A stretch of DNA of 64,000 nucleotides from CAIWHR01 sp963836265 (GTDB lineage: Bacteria; Pseudomonadota; Gammaproteobacteria; Burkholderiales; Casimicrobiaceae): the NCBI GenBank assembly GCA_963836265.1, contig CAWIIO010000002.1, forward strand, positions 372,001 through 436,000, read 5' to 3'. The notes under the pieces were generated by a model, which was given only the letters and a program-made list of their open reading frames with translations, did not search any database and was not told the DNA's origin. A program made the translations under genes and the position numbers. The stretch's first letter is position 1. Each line of letters opens with the position of its first letter. Shown in pieces: positions 1 to 8,006 of this stretch.

Positions 1-1168
1 CAAGCCCGTTTGGCATTGCGGTGGCCCGCATCAGCTCGATCACGCGTCCGGCCAGGACGTCGCCTGCCGCCGCGGACGTCGCGTCGTCGACGCGCGCGCC
101 GAGGCATTTCGCGCCGTGCAAGTGCCGCTCGGGGCTGCAGGGTGCCGTGAACCGCCACACCGACGGGTTGTTGAGCACGACGGCCATCCCGTGCGGGACG
201 AGCGTCTTGCCCTCGGGATAGCCGTCGACGTGCCAGTCATTCGCAAGCCCGGACACCGCATACGAGAGGCCGTGCGGCAAATGGCAGCCGGCCGCATTGA
301 ACGCGACGCCGGCCAGCATCGCCGCGTACATCATCTCGGTGCGCGCTTCGGTATCGGTGGCATCGTCGACGGCGCGCACGAGGAAACTGCCGACGCTTTT
401 CAGTGCCTCGGTCGCGAGCATGTCCGAGAACGGGTTGGCACCCTGGGATACGGGGCGGTTGACGCCGCGAGCGGGGTTCAATCGTCGCGGGTAGGCGCGC
501 GCCGTCAGCGATTCGAGCGCATGGCTCATGCAGTCGAAGCCGGTCGCGGCCACGGCGTTCCTGGGCAGCGACGCGGCGACGGACGGATCGATCAGCGCGA
601 CCTCGGGAATCAGCCGGCGCGAGATGATGCCCGTCTTGGCGTTGATCGAGCGCAGATTGAAGATCGCGATGCCGGTCGTCTCGGAACCGGTGCCGGATGT
701 CGTCGGGCAGGCGATATGCGGCTTGACCGCGCCCGGCACCTTCTGCCCGCTCCCGATCGGCGCGTTCACGTAGGTCATGAACTCCGCGGGATGGCTGGCG
801 TAGAGGTTCGCCGCCTTGCAGGTGTCCATTACCGAGCCGCCGCCGACCGACACGTAGCCGTCGAACCGACCCTCGGCGGCGAAGCGCGCGGCGTCCTGGA
901 ACGAGGCGTCGGTCGGCTCGATCACCACCGAATCGTAGATGGCAACGTCGACCCCCGCCGCGGCGAGCGATTTCTTCACCGTGGCCGCGTACTCGCTCGA
1001 CTTCAAGCGCGCGTCGGTGAACAGCGCCACGCGCCTGAGTCCGAGCTCGCGCGCGTTTGCGCCCGCTTCGGCCAGGACGCCGGCGCCGAAGGTGAACGTC
1101 GGGATTCCGACGGTGAAGCCGCGGTCGCTCCCGTCGACGGCGGCGAAATCGGCGTGGCAGCAGGGCAT
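1..1168 (-). CDS. Iron-containing alcohol dehydrogenase, hydroxyacid-oxoacid transhydrogenase (ADHFE1)-like, 3' end outside window
   Basis: The frame is open from an ATG at 1168 to the window edge (389 codons seen), so the C-terminus is missing. A GGAGG ribosome-binding site lies a few bases upstream. The N-terminal half has a nucleotide-binding GGGS motif (VSVGGGSVMDTCK) and the family signature PTTSGTGSETTGIAIF. The C-terminal half has the iron-ligand region, including FDCMSHALES, GCHLPHGLSYAVSG and LVPHGMAVVL. The GSETTGIAIF wording and the insert before SQGANPFSD match the mitochondrial-type ADHFE1 family, which transfers hydride from 4-hydroxybutyrate-type hydroxyacids to 2-oxoglutarate; other Fe-ADHs usually differ there. 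It lies 66 bases downstream of the cytochrome gene on the same strand, so it is probably the third gene of an alcohol/hydroxyacid oxidation operon. Substrate is inferred from family only. Confidence 0.88.
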   Translation of the reverse strand, partial: MPCCHADFAAVDGSDRGFTVGIPTFTFGAGVLAEAGANARELGLRRVALFTDARLKSSEYAATVKKSLAAAGVDVAIYDSVVIEPTDASFQDAARFAAEGRFDGYVSVGGGSVMDTCKAANLYASHPAEFMTYVNAPIGSGQKVPGAVKPHIACPTTSGTGSETTGIAIFNLRSINAKTGIISRRLIPEVALIDPSVAASLPRNAVAATGFDCMSHALESLTARAYPRRLNPARGVNRPVSQGANPFSDMLATEALKSVGSFLVRAVDDATDTEARTEMMYAAMLAGVAFNAAGCHLPHGLSYAVSGLANDWHVDGYPEGKTLVPHGMAVVLNNPSVWRFTAPCSPERHLHGAKCLGARVDDATSAAAGDVLAGRVIELMRATAMPNGL

Positions 1169-1234
1169 CCTTCTTCCTCCGACGCGGCGATCAGCGGGCT
1201 CGCCCACCTGGTCATTCTAGCGCCGCCGAAGGAG

Positions 1235-1714
1235 CTAGTGGAGGCGATAAGCCGCGTGGCAGGCGACGCACTGCCGCATCACGGCCGCGAGCGCGGGGCT
1301 CGCCGGCCGTAGGTTGTTGCTGACGCTCGCATTCTGCGCGTTGACGGCGAAGCGGCTCGCCGCCCGGTGCATCTGGGTGCCCATGTCCTGCATGGCTTGC
1401 GGCATGTACGGCGCGATATGCGCGGCGCCGTGAAGCTCGAGCGAGCTCAGCCCCAGCCGCTGCTCGGCGATCGAAGCCGCCCGATCGAACGCGTTGGCCG
1501 CGAGCGCTTCGTCGATCTCCTCCAGCGCCAGCAGATGATCGCGCGTATTGGCGAGCGTGTGGATGCGCATCGCGTCCGGGAGGGCAACCCGCTGGCGCGC
1601 GTCCGCTGGAGTCGTCGCCCGCGCCATGTCGTGCTGATGCGTCTGCGCATGAGCGATGCAGGCGCTGGCGCTCAACATCATCGGTGCGAGCAGCGGCATC
1701 CATTTCAATTTCAT
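1235..1714 (-). CDS. Periplasmic cytochrome c'/c556-like protein
   Basis: A 159-residue protein with a signal peptide (residues 1 to about 23, ending AHA-Q) and a single CxxCH haem site at Cys149-Cys152-His153, followed by AAYRLH at the very C-terminus. A haem motif at the end of an otherwise helical, Ala-rich chain is the layout of the cytochrome c'/c556 four-helix-bundle superfamily, which carry electrons or bind small ligands in the periplasm. Its ATG overlaps the stop codon of the upstream GMC dehydrogenase (ATGA at 1714-1711), so the two are translationally coupled. The likely role is as electron acceptor for that dehydrogenase, although the dehydrogenase has no obvious signal peptide; this pairing is inference. 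Confidence 0.82.
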   Translation of the reverse strand: MKLKWMPLLAPMMLSASACIAHAQTHQHDMARATTPADARQRVALPDAMRIHTLANTRDHLLALEEIDEALAANAFDRAASIAEQRLGLSSLELHGAAHIAPYMPQAMQDMGTQMHRAASRFAVNAQNASVSNNLRPASPALAAVMRQCVACHAAYRLH

Positions 1715-3327
1715 GCTGTTTCCTTTGCGCCGCGCAGGATCAGGTCGGCCGCCTTCTCGGCGATCATGACGACCGGGGCGTTGGTGTTGCCGGAAACGAG
1801 CGCCGGCATGATGCTGCAATCGACCACCCGCAGGGCGGCGATGCCGTGGACGCGCAGTTCCGGGTCGACGACGGCGCTCGCGTCGTCCGGCGGTCCCATC
1901 TTGCACGTGCCTGCCGGGTGGAAGATCGTCGCGCCCTTGTTCTTCGCGAATTCGAGCAGATCGTCGTCGGTCACCGTCTGGGGCCCGGGCCGATATTCGC
2001 CGGCGACGTACGGGGCAAGCGAGCGCGTCGCGGCGAGCCGCCTTGCGAGCCTGATCCCGGCGACGAGCGTCGACCGGTCGCGCGGCGTCGACAGGTAGTT
2101 CGGCTGCATCGCCGGTGGGGCCAGCGGATCGGGCGACTTGAGGCGCACGAAGCCGCGTGCCTCGGGCCGCAGCTGGCATACCGACATCGTGAAGCCCGAG
2201 AACGTGTGGACCGGCGATCCCGCCATGTCGGACGACAACGTTGCCAGATGGAACTGGACGTCGGGCCGGGTCAGCGAAGGATCGGTACGCGCGAACACGC
2301 CGCCCTGATTGATGCCGATCGCCATCGGACCGGTGCGGGTCAGGACATAGCGCATGCCCATCGCGAGGGTTCGCCACCACGATTTCAACGTGTCGTTGGT
2401 CGTGATTGCCTTCGTGCACCGGAAGATGACCCGCGCCTGCAAGTGATCCTGGAGGTTCTCGCCGACGCCCACAAGCGCATGCGCCACCGGGATGCCGAAC
2501 GATTGCAGCAGCTCGGGTGGACCGATGCCGGAGACCTGCAGGAGCTGCGGCGACTTGAGCGTGCCGGCCGCGACGATCACCTCGTGCCGCGCCGTGACGG
2601 TGACCTCGCGGCCGCCTTGCCGGAACGCGACGCCGCGCGCTCGCCGGCCGTCGAGCAGGATCCTGGTGGCCTGCGCGTCGGTTTCGACAGCGAGATTGGC
2701 GCGGCCACGCGCCGGGCGAAGGTACGCCACTGCCGTCGAGCACCGCAACCCGCGCCGCGTGGTGAGCTGATAGTAGCCGACACCCTCCTGCGTCGCGCCG
2801 TTGAAATCGTCGTTGCGCGGAATGCCGAGCTCGCCGCCGGCGCCGATCAGCGCCTCGACCAGCTCGTGCCTGCCGCGGATGTCGGACACCCACAGCGGCC
2901 CGTCGACGCCATGCCACTCGCTCGCGCCGCGAACGTTGTGCTCGAGCCTCCTGAAGTAGGGGAGGACGTCGGCATAGCTCCAGCCGGGATTGCCGAGCGC
3001 GGCCCAGTCGTCGTAGTCGTCGCGATGGCCGCGAATGTAGATGAGCCCGTTGATCGCGCTCGAGCCGCCGAGCGTGCGCCCGCAAGGCCAATAGATCCTG
3101 CGTCCGTTCATCCCGGGCTCGGCCTCGGTCTCGAAACGCCAGTTGTAGACCGGGTGGAACATCGTCTTCGCGTAACCGATCGGAACATGGATCCAGGGAT
3201 ACGCGTCGCGCGGTCCCGCTTCGAGCACCAGCACCGAGTGCCGGCCCGACGCAGAGAGCCTGGCGGCGAGCACGCAGCCGGCCGTTCCGCCGCCAACGAT
3301 CACGAAATCGTGCTCGGTCAAGGGCAT
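1711..3327 (-). CDS. GMC-family FAD-dependent alcohol/choline-type dehydrogenase
   Basis: 538 residues, a normal length for the glucose-methanol-choline oxidoreductase family. The N-terminus has the FAD-binding Rossmann motif GGGTAG at residues 12-17, followed by LVLEAGPRD. The GMC signature RTLGGSSAINGLIYIRG is near residue 85, and the C-terminus carries HPAGTCKMG (His about 470) and GNTNAP, which supply the catalytic His/Asn pair. The wording around WIHVPIGYAKT and YNWRFETE resembles AlkJ-type and PEG dehydrogenases, which oxidise primary alcohols to aldehydes. No signal peptide is seen. It is the first gene of a minus-strand set with a cytochrome (4-base overlap) and a transhydrogenase-like Fe-ADH, pointing to oxidation of an aliphatic alcohol or hydroxyacid; the true substrate cannot be read from sequence. 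Confidence 0.93.
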   Translation of the reverse strand: MPLTEHDFVIVGGGTAGCVLAARLSASGRHSVLVLEAGPRDAYPWIHVPIGYAKTMFHPVYNWRFETEAEPGMNGRRIYWPCGRTLGGSSAINGLIYIRGHRDDYDDWAALGNPGWSYADVLPYFRRLEHNVRGASEWHGVDGPLWVSDIRGRHELVEALIGAGGELGIPRNDDFNGATQEGVGYYQLTTRRGLRCSTAVAYLRPARGRANLAVETDAQATRILLDGRRARGVAFRQGGREVTVTARHEVIVAAGTLKSPQLLQVSGIGPPELLQSFGIPVAHALVGVGENLQDHLQARVIFRCTKAITTNDTLKSWWRTLAMGMRYVLTRTGPMAIGINQGGVFARTDPSLTRPDVQFHLATLSSDMAGSPVHTFSGFTMSVCQLRPEARGFVRLKSPDPLAPPAMQPNYLSTPRDRSTLVAGIRLARRLAATRSLAPYVAGEYRPGPQTVTDDDLLEFAKNKGATIFHPAGTCKMGPPDDASAVVDPELRVHGIAALRVVDCSIMPALVSGNTNAPVVMIAEKAADLILRGAKETA

Positions 3328-3559
3328 GTCCCTGCGCTAGCGGCGACCGCCGCCGCTGTCCTCGCCGAGAGGCGCCCGCGCGAGCAGGGGAAGCGCTCGC
3401 CCGAAAGGCGCGTCTGCGGCAGTTTGCGGGTGCCGATCGTGGGACTGTCCCGCGACCGCGACGACCTGTTTCGCCGGGCCGTGGGGACGGCTTGCGCGGG
3501 TGCTCGCCGGTGGGCGGCGACGGCGGGAGGTATCGGGAATCCTGTTGATTTTCAGCAGT

Positions 3560-3589
3560 TTGACACTTCGGCTCATAAATTGCTAAACT
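3560..3589 (+). promoter_or_regulatory. Strong sigma-70 promoter of the tRNA-tuf-secE-nusG operon
   Basis: TTGACA at 3560-3565 is followed after 18 bases by TAAACT at 3584-3589, preceded by TGC (extended -10). Transcription would begin near 3596, only a few bases before the mature 5' end of tRNA-Tyr at 3603. Confidence 0.8.
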
Positions 3590-3602
3590 TGCATGTTCCG
3601 TC

Positions 3603-3687
<85 letters not shown>

Positions 3688-3688
3688 T

Positions 3689-3785
3689 TCAGGGATCAGG
3701 ACTCGGGTATCAGGAATCAGCTGAAGAGCGGGGCGGAAGGAGCGATTTTGCATCTGATCCCCGATCCCTGTCCTCTGATCCCTGA
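3689..3785 (+). repeat. Intergenic inverted repeat, GGATCAG family
   Basis: The spacer between tRNA-Tyr and tRNA-Gly consists almost wholly of two arms. The left arm (3689-3724) is a run of near-repeats of AGGGATCAG/CGGGTATCAG/GGAATCAG, and the right arm (3752-3785) is its approximate reverse complement (CTGATCC, CGATCC, TGATCCCTGA). It could fold as a long imperfect hairpin in the precursor RNA. A single-arm relative occurs at 24668-24697. Confidence 0.75.
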
Positions 3786-3787
3786 AC

Positions 3788-3861
3788 GCGGGTGTAGCTC
3801 AATGGTAGAGCAGAAGCCTTCCAAGCTTATGACGAGGGTTCGATTCCCTTCACCCGCTCCA
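3788..3861 (+). tRNA. tRNA-Gly (TCC)
   Basis: 74 nt with encoded CCA. The acceptor GCGGGTG pairs with CACCCGC, the anticodon loop is CTTCCAA (anticodon TCC), and the T-arm is GGTTCGATTCC. It lies between tRNA-Tyr and tRNA-Thr in the tuf transcription unit. Confidence 0.97.
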
Positions 3862-3929
3862 GAAGAACCGCAAGACGTACGCGCAGGCATCCAGGGAAGA
3901 CAAGAGATCCGTTGCTCGCCGCAGCACGA

Positions 3930-4004
<75 letters not shown>

Positions 4005-4047
4005 CGAATTTGGCAACCAAAGAACGAATGTCTGAAGGAGTTTAGCA

Positions 4048-5238
<1,191 letters not shown>

Positions 5239-5251
5239 TCAAGGATGGAAA

Positions 5252-5327
5252 AGGCCAGTAGCTCAATTGGCAGAGCGGCGGTCTCCAAAACCGCAGGTTG
5301 GGGGTTCGATTCCCTCCTGGCCTGCCA
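5252..5327 (+). tRNA. tRNA-Trp (CCA)
   Basis: 76 nt with encoded CCA. The acceptor AGGCCAG pairs with CTGGCCT, the anticodon loop is TCTCCAAAA with anticodon CCA, and the T-arm is GGTTCGATTCC-like. It sits between tuf and secE, a conserved position in proteobacteria. Confidence 0.97.
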
Positions 5328-5335
5328 CTCCAGAT

Positions 5336-5436
5336 GTCAGAAGTCAGTTGACAGTTGGCAGTGGTGCAAGAGAACTACGTGGAGTTTTGCTGCAGGCAGC
5401 GGTAACTGCCAACTGACTACTGTCAACTGACAACTG
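5336..5436 (+). repeat. Intergenic inverted repeat, CAGTTGACAGTTGGCAG family
   Basis: The left arm (5336-5362) carries GTCAGTTGACAGTTGGCAGT and the right arm (5405-5436) carries its reverse complement with one extra unit (ACTGCCAACTGAC, CTGTCAACTGACAACTG). The loop is about 42 bases. The right arm ends directly against the secE ATG, which leaves secE without a recognisable Shine-Dalgarno sequence. Confidence 0.75.
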
Positions 5437-5787
5437 ATGCTCGACAAGATAAAGATCGTGCTGGCGGTTGCATGCGTGATCGCCGGCGTGTGGGCGTATT
5501 ACTGGTTCGCCGACGCGGCGCTGGTGCTGCGCGTGCTGATGGTGCTGGGCGGTCTCGTCGCCGCCGGCGTCGTCGCCTGGCTGTCCGAGCCGGGCAAGCA
5601 GTTCTTCGTGTTCGCGCAGGAAGCGTGGGCCGAGGCCGGCCGCGTGTCGTGGCCGACGCGCAAGGAAACGGTCCAGACCACCGCGATCGTGTTCGCGTTC
5701 GTCGTGATCATGGCGCTGTTCCTGTTCGCCATCGATACGACGCTCGCCTGGATCGTAAGGCTCGTGACGGGCAGAGGCGAGGCATGA
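5437..5787 (+). CDS. secE: Preprotein translocase subunit SecE
   Basis: 116 residues with three hydrophobic membrane segments (about residues 7-25, 30-50 and 83-110) and the conserved cytoplasmic helix with the family motif EVRVSWPTRKE-type (seen as GRVSWPTRKETVQTT). SecE clamps SecY in the SecYEG protein-conducting channel. The three-segment form is typical of proteobacteria. No ribosome-binding site is visible because an inverted repeat abuts the ATG; the start was chosen for family length. It precedes nusG, as in most bacteria. Confidence 0.95.
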   Translation: MLDKIKIVLAVACVIAGVWAYYWFADAALVLRVLMVLGGLVAAGVVAWLSEPGKQFFVFAQEAWAEAGRVSWPTRKETVQTTAIVFAFVVIMALFLFAIDTTLAWIVRLVTGRGEA

Positions 5788-5926
5788 ACGACGCACGGCC
5801 GCCCGAAGGCGCAAACGACTCGCCGCACGGCCGCCCGAAGGCGGGTCGTGTGCGGTTGCCAACAGCCGCCCTTCGCCGGAGGGGGGAGGCGGTGCCCACG
5901 CGGTGGGCGAGCCGGGGGGAGGCTGC
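5788..5926 (+). repeat. GC-rich intergenic repeat element (ACGGCCGCCCGAAGGCG family) between secE and nusG
   Basis: Two direct copies of GCACGGCCGCCCGAAGGCG (near 5792 and 5825) are followed by the GGAGGGGGGAGGCGGTGCCCACGC-type and GTGGGCGAGCC-type blocks found in the 96-bp hutF-hutI repeats. The last block, GGGGGAGG, lies 7 bases before the nusG ATG and acts as its Shine-Dalgarno sequence. Confidence 0.75.
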
Positions 5927-5929
5927 GCC

Positions 5930-6463
5930 ATGAGCAAGAAGTGGTACGTCGTTCATGCCTACTCCGGGTTCGAGAAAAGCGTGCAGCGGGCGCTGACGGA
6001 GCGGATCAAGCGCTCGGACATCGCCGATCAGTTCGGGCAGATCCTGGTGCCGGTCGAGGAAGTGGTCGAGATGAAGAGCGGCCAGAAGGCGATTTCCGAG
6101 CGCAAGTTCTTTCCGGGCTACGTGCTCGTCGAAATGGAGATGACCGACGACTCGTGGCACCTGGTGAAGAGCACGCCGAAGGTCACGGGATTCGTGGGCG
6201 GGACGGCCAACAAGCCCACGTCGATCACGCAGAAGGAGGTCGACGCGATTCTGCGCCAGGTGCAGGAGGGCGTCGAGAAGCCGCGCCCGAAGGTGCTTTT
6301 CGAGATGGGCGAGGCGGTGCGGGTGCGCGAGGGTCCGTTCACCGACTTCCACGGCAACGTCGAGGACGTGAACTACGAGAAGAGCAAGCTGCGCGTTTCG
6401 GTGACGATCTTCGGAAGATCGACGCCGGTCGAGCTGGATTTTTCGCAAGTCGAGAAGGCATGA
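5930..6463 (+). CDS. nusG: Transcription termination/antitermination factor NusG
   Basis: 177 residues from the ATG at 5930. The NGN domain begins KKWYVVHAYSGFEKSV and includes FFPGYVLVEMEM near residue 65, and the C-terminal KOW domain includes FEMGEAVRVREGPFTDFHG near residue 125. NusG binds RNA polymerase beside the clamp, raises processivity and links to Rho or the ribosome. An in-frame ATG-less extension upstream is repeat sequence, so the later start is preferred. Its GGGAGG ribosome-binding site belongs to the repeat element upstream. Confidence 0.97.
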   Translation: MSKKWYVVHAYSGFEKSVQRALTERIKRSDIADQFGQILVPVEEVVEMKSGQKAISERKFFPGYVLVEMEMTDDSWHLVKSTPKVTGFVGGTANKPTSITQKEVDAILRQVQEGVEKPRPKVLFEMGEAVRVREGPFTDFHGNVEDVNYEKSKLRVSVTIFGRSTPVELDFSQVEKA

Positions 6464-6575
6464 GTTCGAGCGAAGCGAGCGCGGGCGAAGCCGAGTACGC
6501 TTTGCTCGTTGCAACGGTGGGTACCTACGGGGAGGGCGCGATAGCGTCCGCCAATACCCTACAGGAGAAACTGAG
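6464..6575 (+). promoter_or_regulatory. nusG-rplK spacer, possible L1-binding leader
   Basis: The 112-base spacer begins with TCGAGCGAAGCGAG (shared with the rpmJ-rpsM spacer) and holds a potential stem-loop around GGTACC, CGGGGAGGGCG and CCGCCAATACCC just before rplK. In proteobacteria the rplK leader mimics the 23S rRNA site of L1 and mediates feedback; the match here is by position and general shape only. Confidence 0.4.
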
Positions 6576-7010
6576 ATGGCGAAGAAGATCGTCGGCTTCA
6601 TCAAGCTGCAGGTGCCGGCGGGCAAGGCGAATCCCAGCCCGCCCATCGGACCGGCGCTCGGCCAGCGCGGGTTGAACATCATGGAGTTCTGCAAGGCGTT
6701 CAACGCCCAGACGCAGAAGATGGAGCCGGGCCTGCCGATTCCCGTGGTGATCACGGCCTACGCGGACAAGAGCTTCACGTTCGTGATGAAGACGCCGCCG
6801 GCCACGGTGCTCATCAAGAAAGCGTCGAAGGTCGAGAAGGGCAGCAGCACGCCGCACACCGACAAGGTCGGCAAGCTCACCCGCGCGCAGGCGGAAGAGA
6901 TCGCGAAGGCGAAGATGCCCGATCTCACCGCCGCCGACATGGACGCCGCGGTGCGCACGATCGCCGGCAGCGCGCGCAGCATGGGCGTCACGGTCGAAGG
7001 AGTGAAGTGA
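6576..7010 (+). CDS. rplK: 50S ribosomal protein L11
   Basis: 144 residues, full length. L11 forms the stalk base with 23S rRNA helices 43-44 and participates in factor binding and the stringent response. Signature stretches are AKKIVGFIKLQVPAGKANPSPPIGPALGQRGLNIMEFCKAFNA-type N-terminal proline-rich switch (near residues 19-25, PSPPIGPAL) and a C-terminal RNA-binding domain ending SARSMGVTVEG. Its stop overlaps a GTG (7007) in the start region of rplA, so the two are coupled. Confidence 0.98.
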   Translation: MAKKIVGFIKLQVPAGKANPSPPIGPALGQRGLNIMEFCKAFNAQTQKMEPGLPIPVVITAYADKSFTFVMKTPPATVLIKKASKVEKGSSTPHTDKVGKLTRAQAEEIAKAKMPDLTAADMDAAVRTIAGSARSMGVTVEGVK

Positions 7011-7012
7011 AC

Positions 7013-7738
7013 ATGGCCACCGAAACGCTCCCGAAGCTCTCGAAGCGGATGAAGACGATCCGGTCCAAGGTCGACCATGCCAAGGCGTACTCCGTCGACG
7101 AAGCGCTCAAGCTGGTCAAGGAAACCGCAGTCGCCAAGTTCGACGAGTCCGTCGACGTCGCCGTCAACCTGGGCGTGGATGCCAAGAAGTCCGACCAAAC
7201 GGTTCGCGGCTCGGTGGTGCTGCCCGCGGGTACGGGCAAGAAGGTCCGGGTCGCCGTGTTCGCGCAGGGCGACAAGGCGAACGCGGCACAGGAGGCGGGT
7301 GCCGACATCGTCGGTTTCGACGATCTCGCCGCGCGGATCAAGGAGGGGTTCATGGAGTTCGACGTCGTGATTGCCTCGCCGGACGCGATGCGCGTCGTCG
7401 GACAGCTGGGGCAGATCCTCGGCCCGCGCGGCCTGATGCCGAACCCGAAGGTCGGGACGGTCAATGCCGACGTCGTCACTGCGGTGAAGAACGCAAAGGC
7501 CGGGCAGGTCCAATACCGCACCGACAAGGGCGGCATCGTCCAGTGCACGATCGGCCGCGCGTCGTTTGCGCCCGAGCAGCTGAAGACGAACCTGCTCGCG
7601 CTGGTCGAGGCGCTGAACAAGGCGAAGCCGCAGGGCACCAAGGGCGTCTACCTCAAGCGGATCAGCGTCTCGAGCACGATGGGCGCCGGGGTGCGGATCG
7701 ATACGGCGGGGCTCGCCTCCGGGGGGCCGGCCCATTGA
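7013..7738 (+). CDS. rplA: 50S ribosomal protein L1
   Basis: 241 residues from ATG 7013; an in-frame GTG at 7007 would add two residues and is better spaced from GGAG at 6999, so either start is possible. L1 forms the mobile L1 stalk at the E site and represses its own operon by binding the rplK leader. Conserved features include KLSKRMK, the central GPRGLMPNPKVGTV motif near residue 140 and the C-terminal VYLKRISVSSTMGAGVRI. The stop is followed by a 268-base leader for rplJ. Confidence 0.97.
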   Translation: MATETLPKLSKRMKTIRSKVDHAKAYSVDEALKLVKETAVAKFDESVDVAVNLGVDAKKSDQTVRGSVVLPAGTGKKVRVAVFAQGDKANAAQEAGADIVGFDDLAARIKEGFMEFDVVIASPDAMRVVGQLGQILGPRGLMPNPKVGTVNADVVTAVKNAKAGQVQYRTDKGGIVQCTIGRASFAPEQLKTNLLALVEALNKAKPQGTKGVYLKRISVSSTMGAGVRIDTAGLASGGPAH

Positions 7739-8006
7739 CACAAGGTCGAGCGCGGCTGCTTTGCGCTGCGCTCGTTATACATGGACGTTTTACGGACGTT
7801 TTTTGAGGGAGCGCCGCGCAGAACATCGCGCAACGAGCCGTCAAAGACCGCGGGAGCAAACGCTTAAACGAAACTGTCGGAATCGGCGCCCGGTCGTCCT
7901 TGCTGACGGCTGATAGCTGAAAGCTGACAGCTGAAATCCAGCGCAGATGGTGCCCTCGGACGGGATTTTCCTGGACGCAAGGTCACCGGTAACTTGGGAG
8001 ACCAAT
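7739..8006 (+). promoter_or_regulatory. rplJL leader region
   Basis: A 268-base untranslated spacer in the position of the L10-leader, where L10-L7/L12 binds its own mRNA in other bacteria. It contains a tandem GGACGTTTTAC/GGACGTTTTTT (7783-7804) and complementary segments GCTCGTT (near 7770) and AACGAGC (near 7832) that could pair. A repeat arm occupies 7901-7936. No convincing promoter was found. Confidence 0.5.
7901..7936 (+). repeat. Single-arm intergenic repeat, AGCTGAAAGCTGACAGCTGA family
   Basis: Four near-copies of a roughly 10-base unit (GCTGACG, GCTGATA, GCTGAAA, GCTGACA, GCTGAAA) in the rplJ leader. It has the same sequence as the right arm of the inverted repeat at 35585-35682 but no opposite arm was found here. 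Confidence 0.7.

Noticed and set aside
3689..3785. Rho-independent terminator after tRNA-Tyr
   Set aside because: The arms are long and imperfect and no T-run follows; transcription must continue to the other tRNAs and tuf.
7735..7780. Promoter TTGACA (7735) with TTATAC (7775) in the rplJ leader
   Set aside because: The spacing is 34 bases, far from the 16-18 required; no alternative -35 fits.
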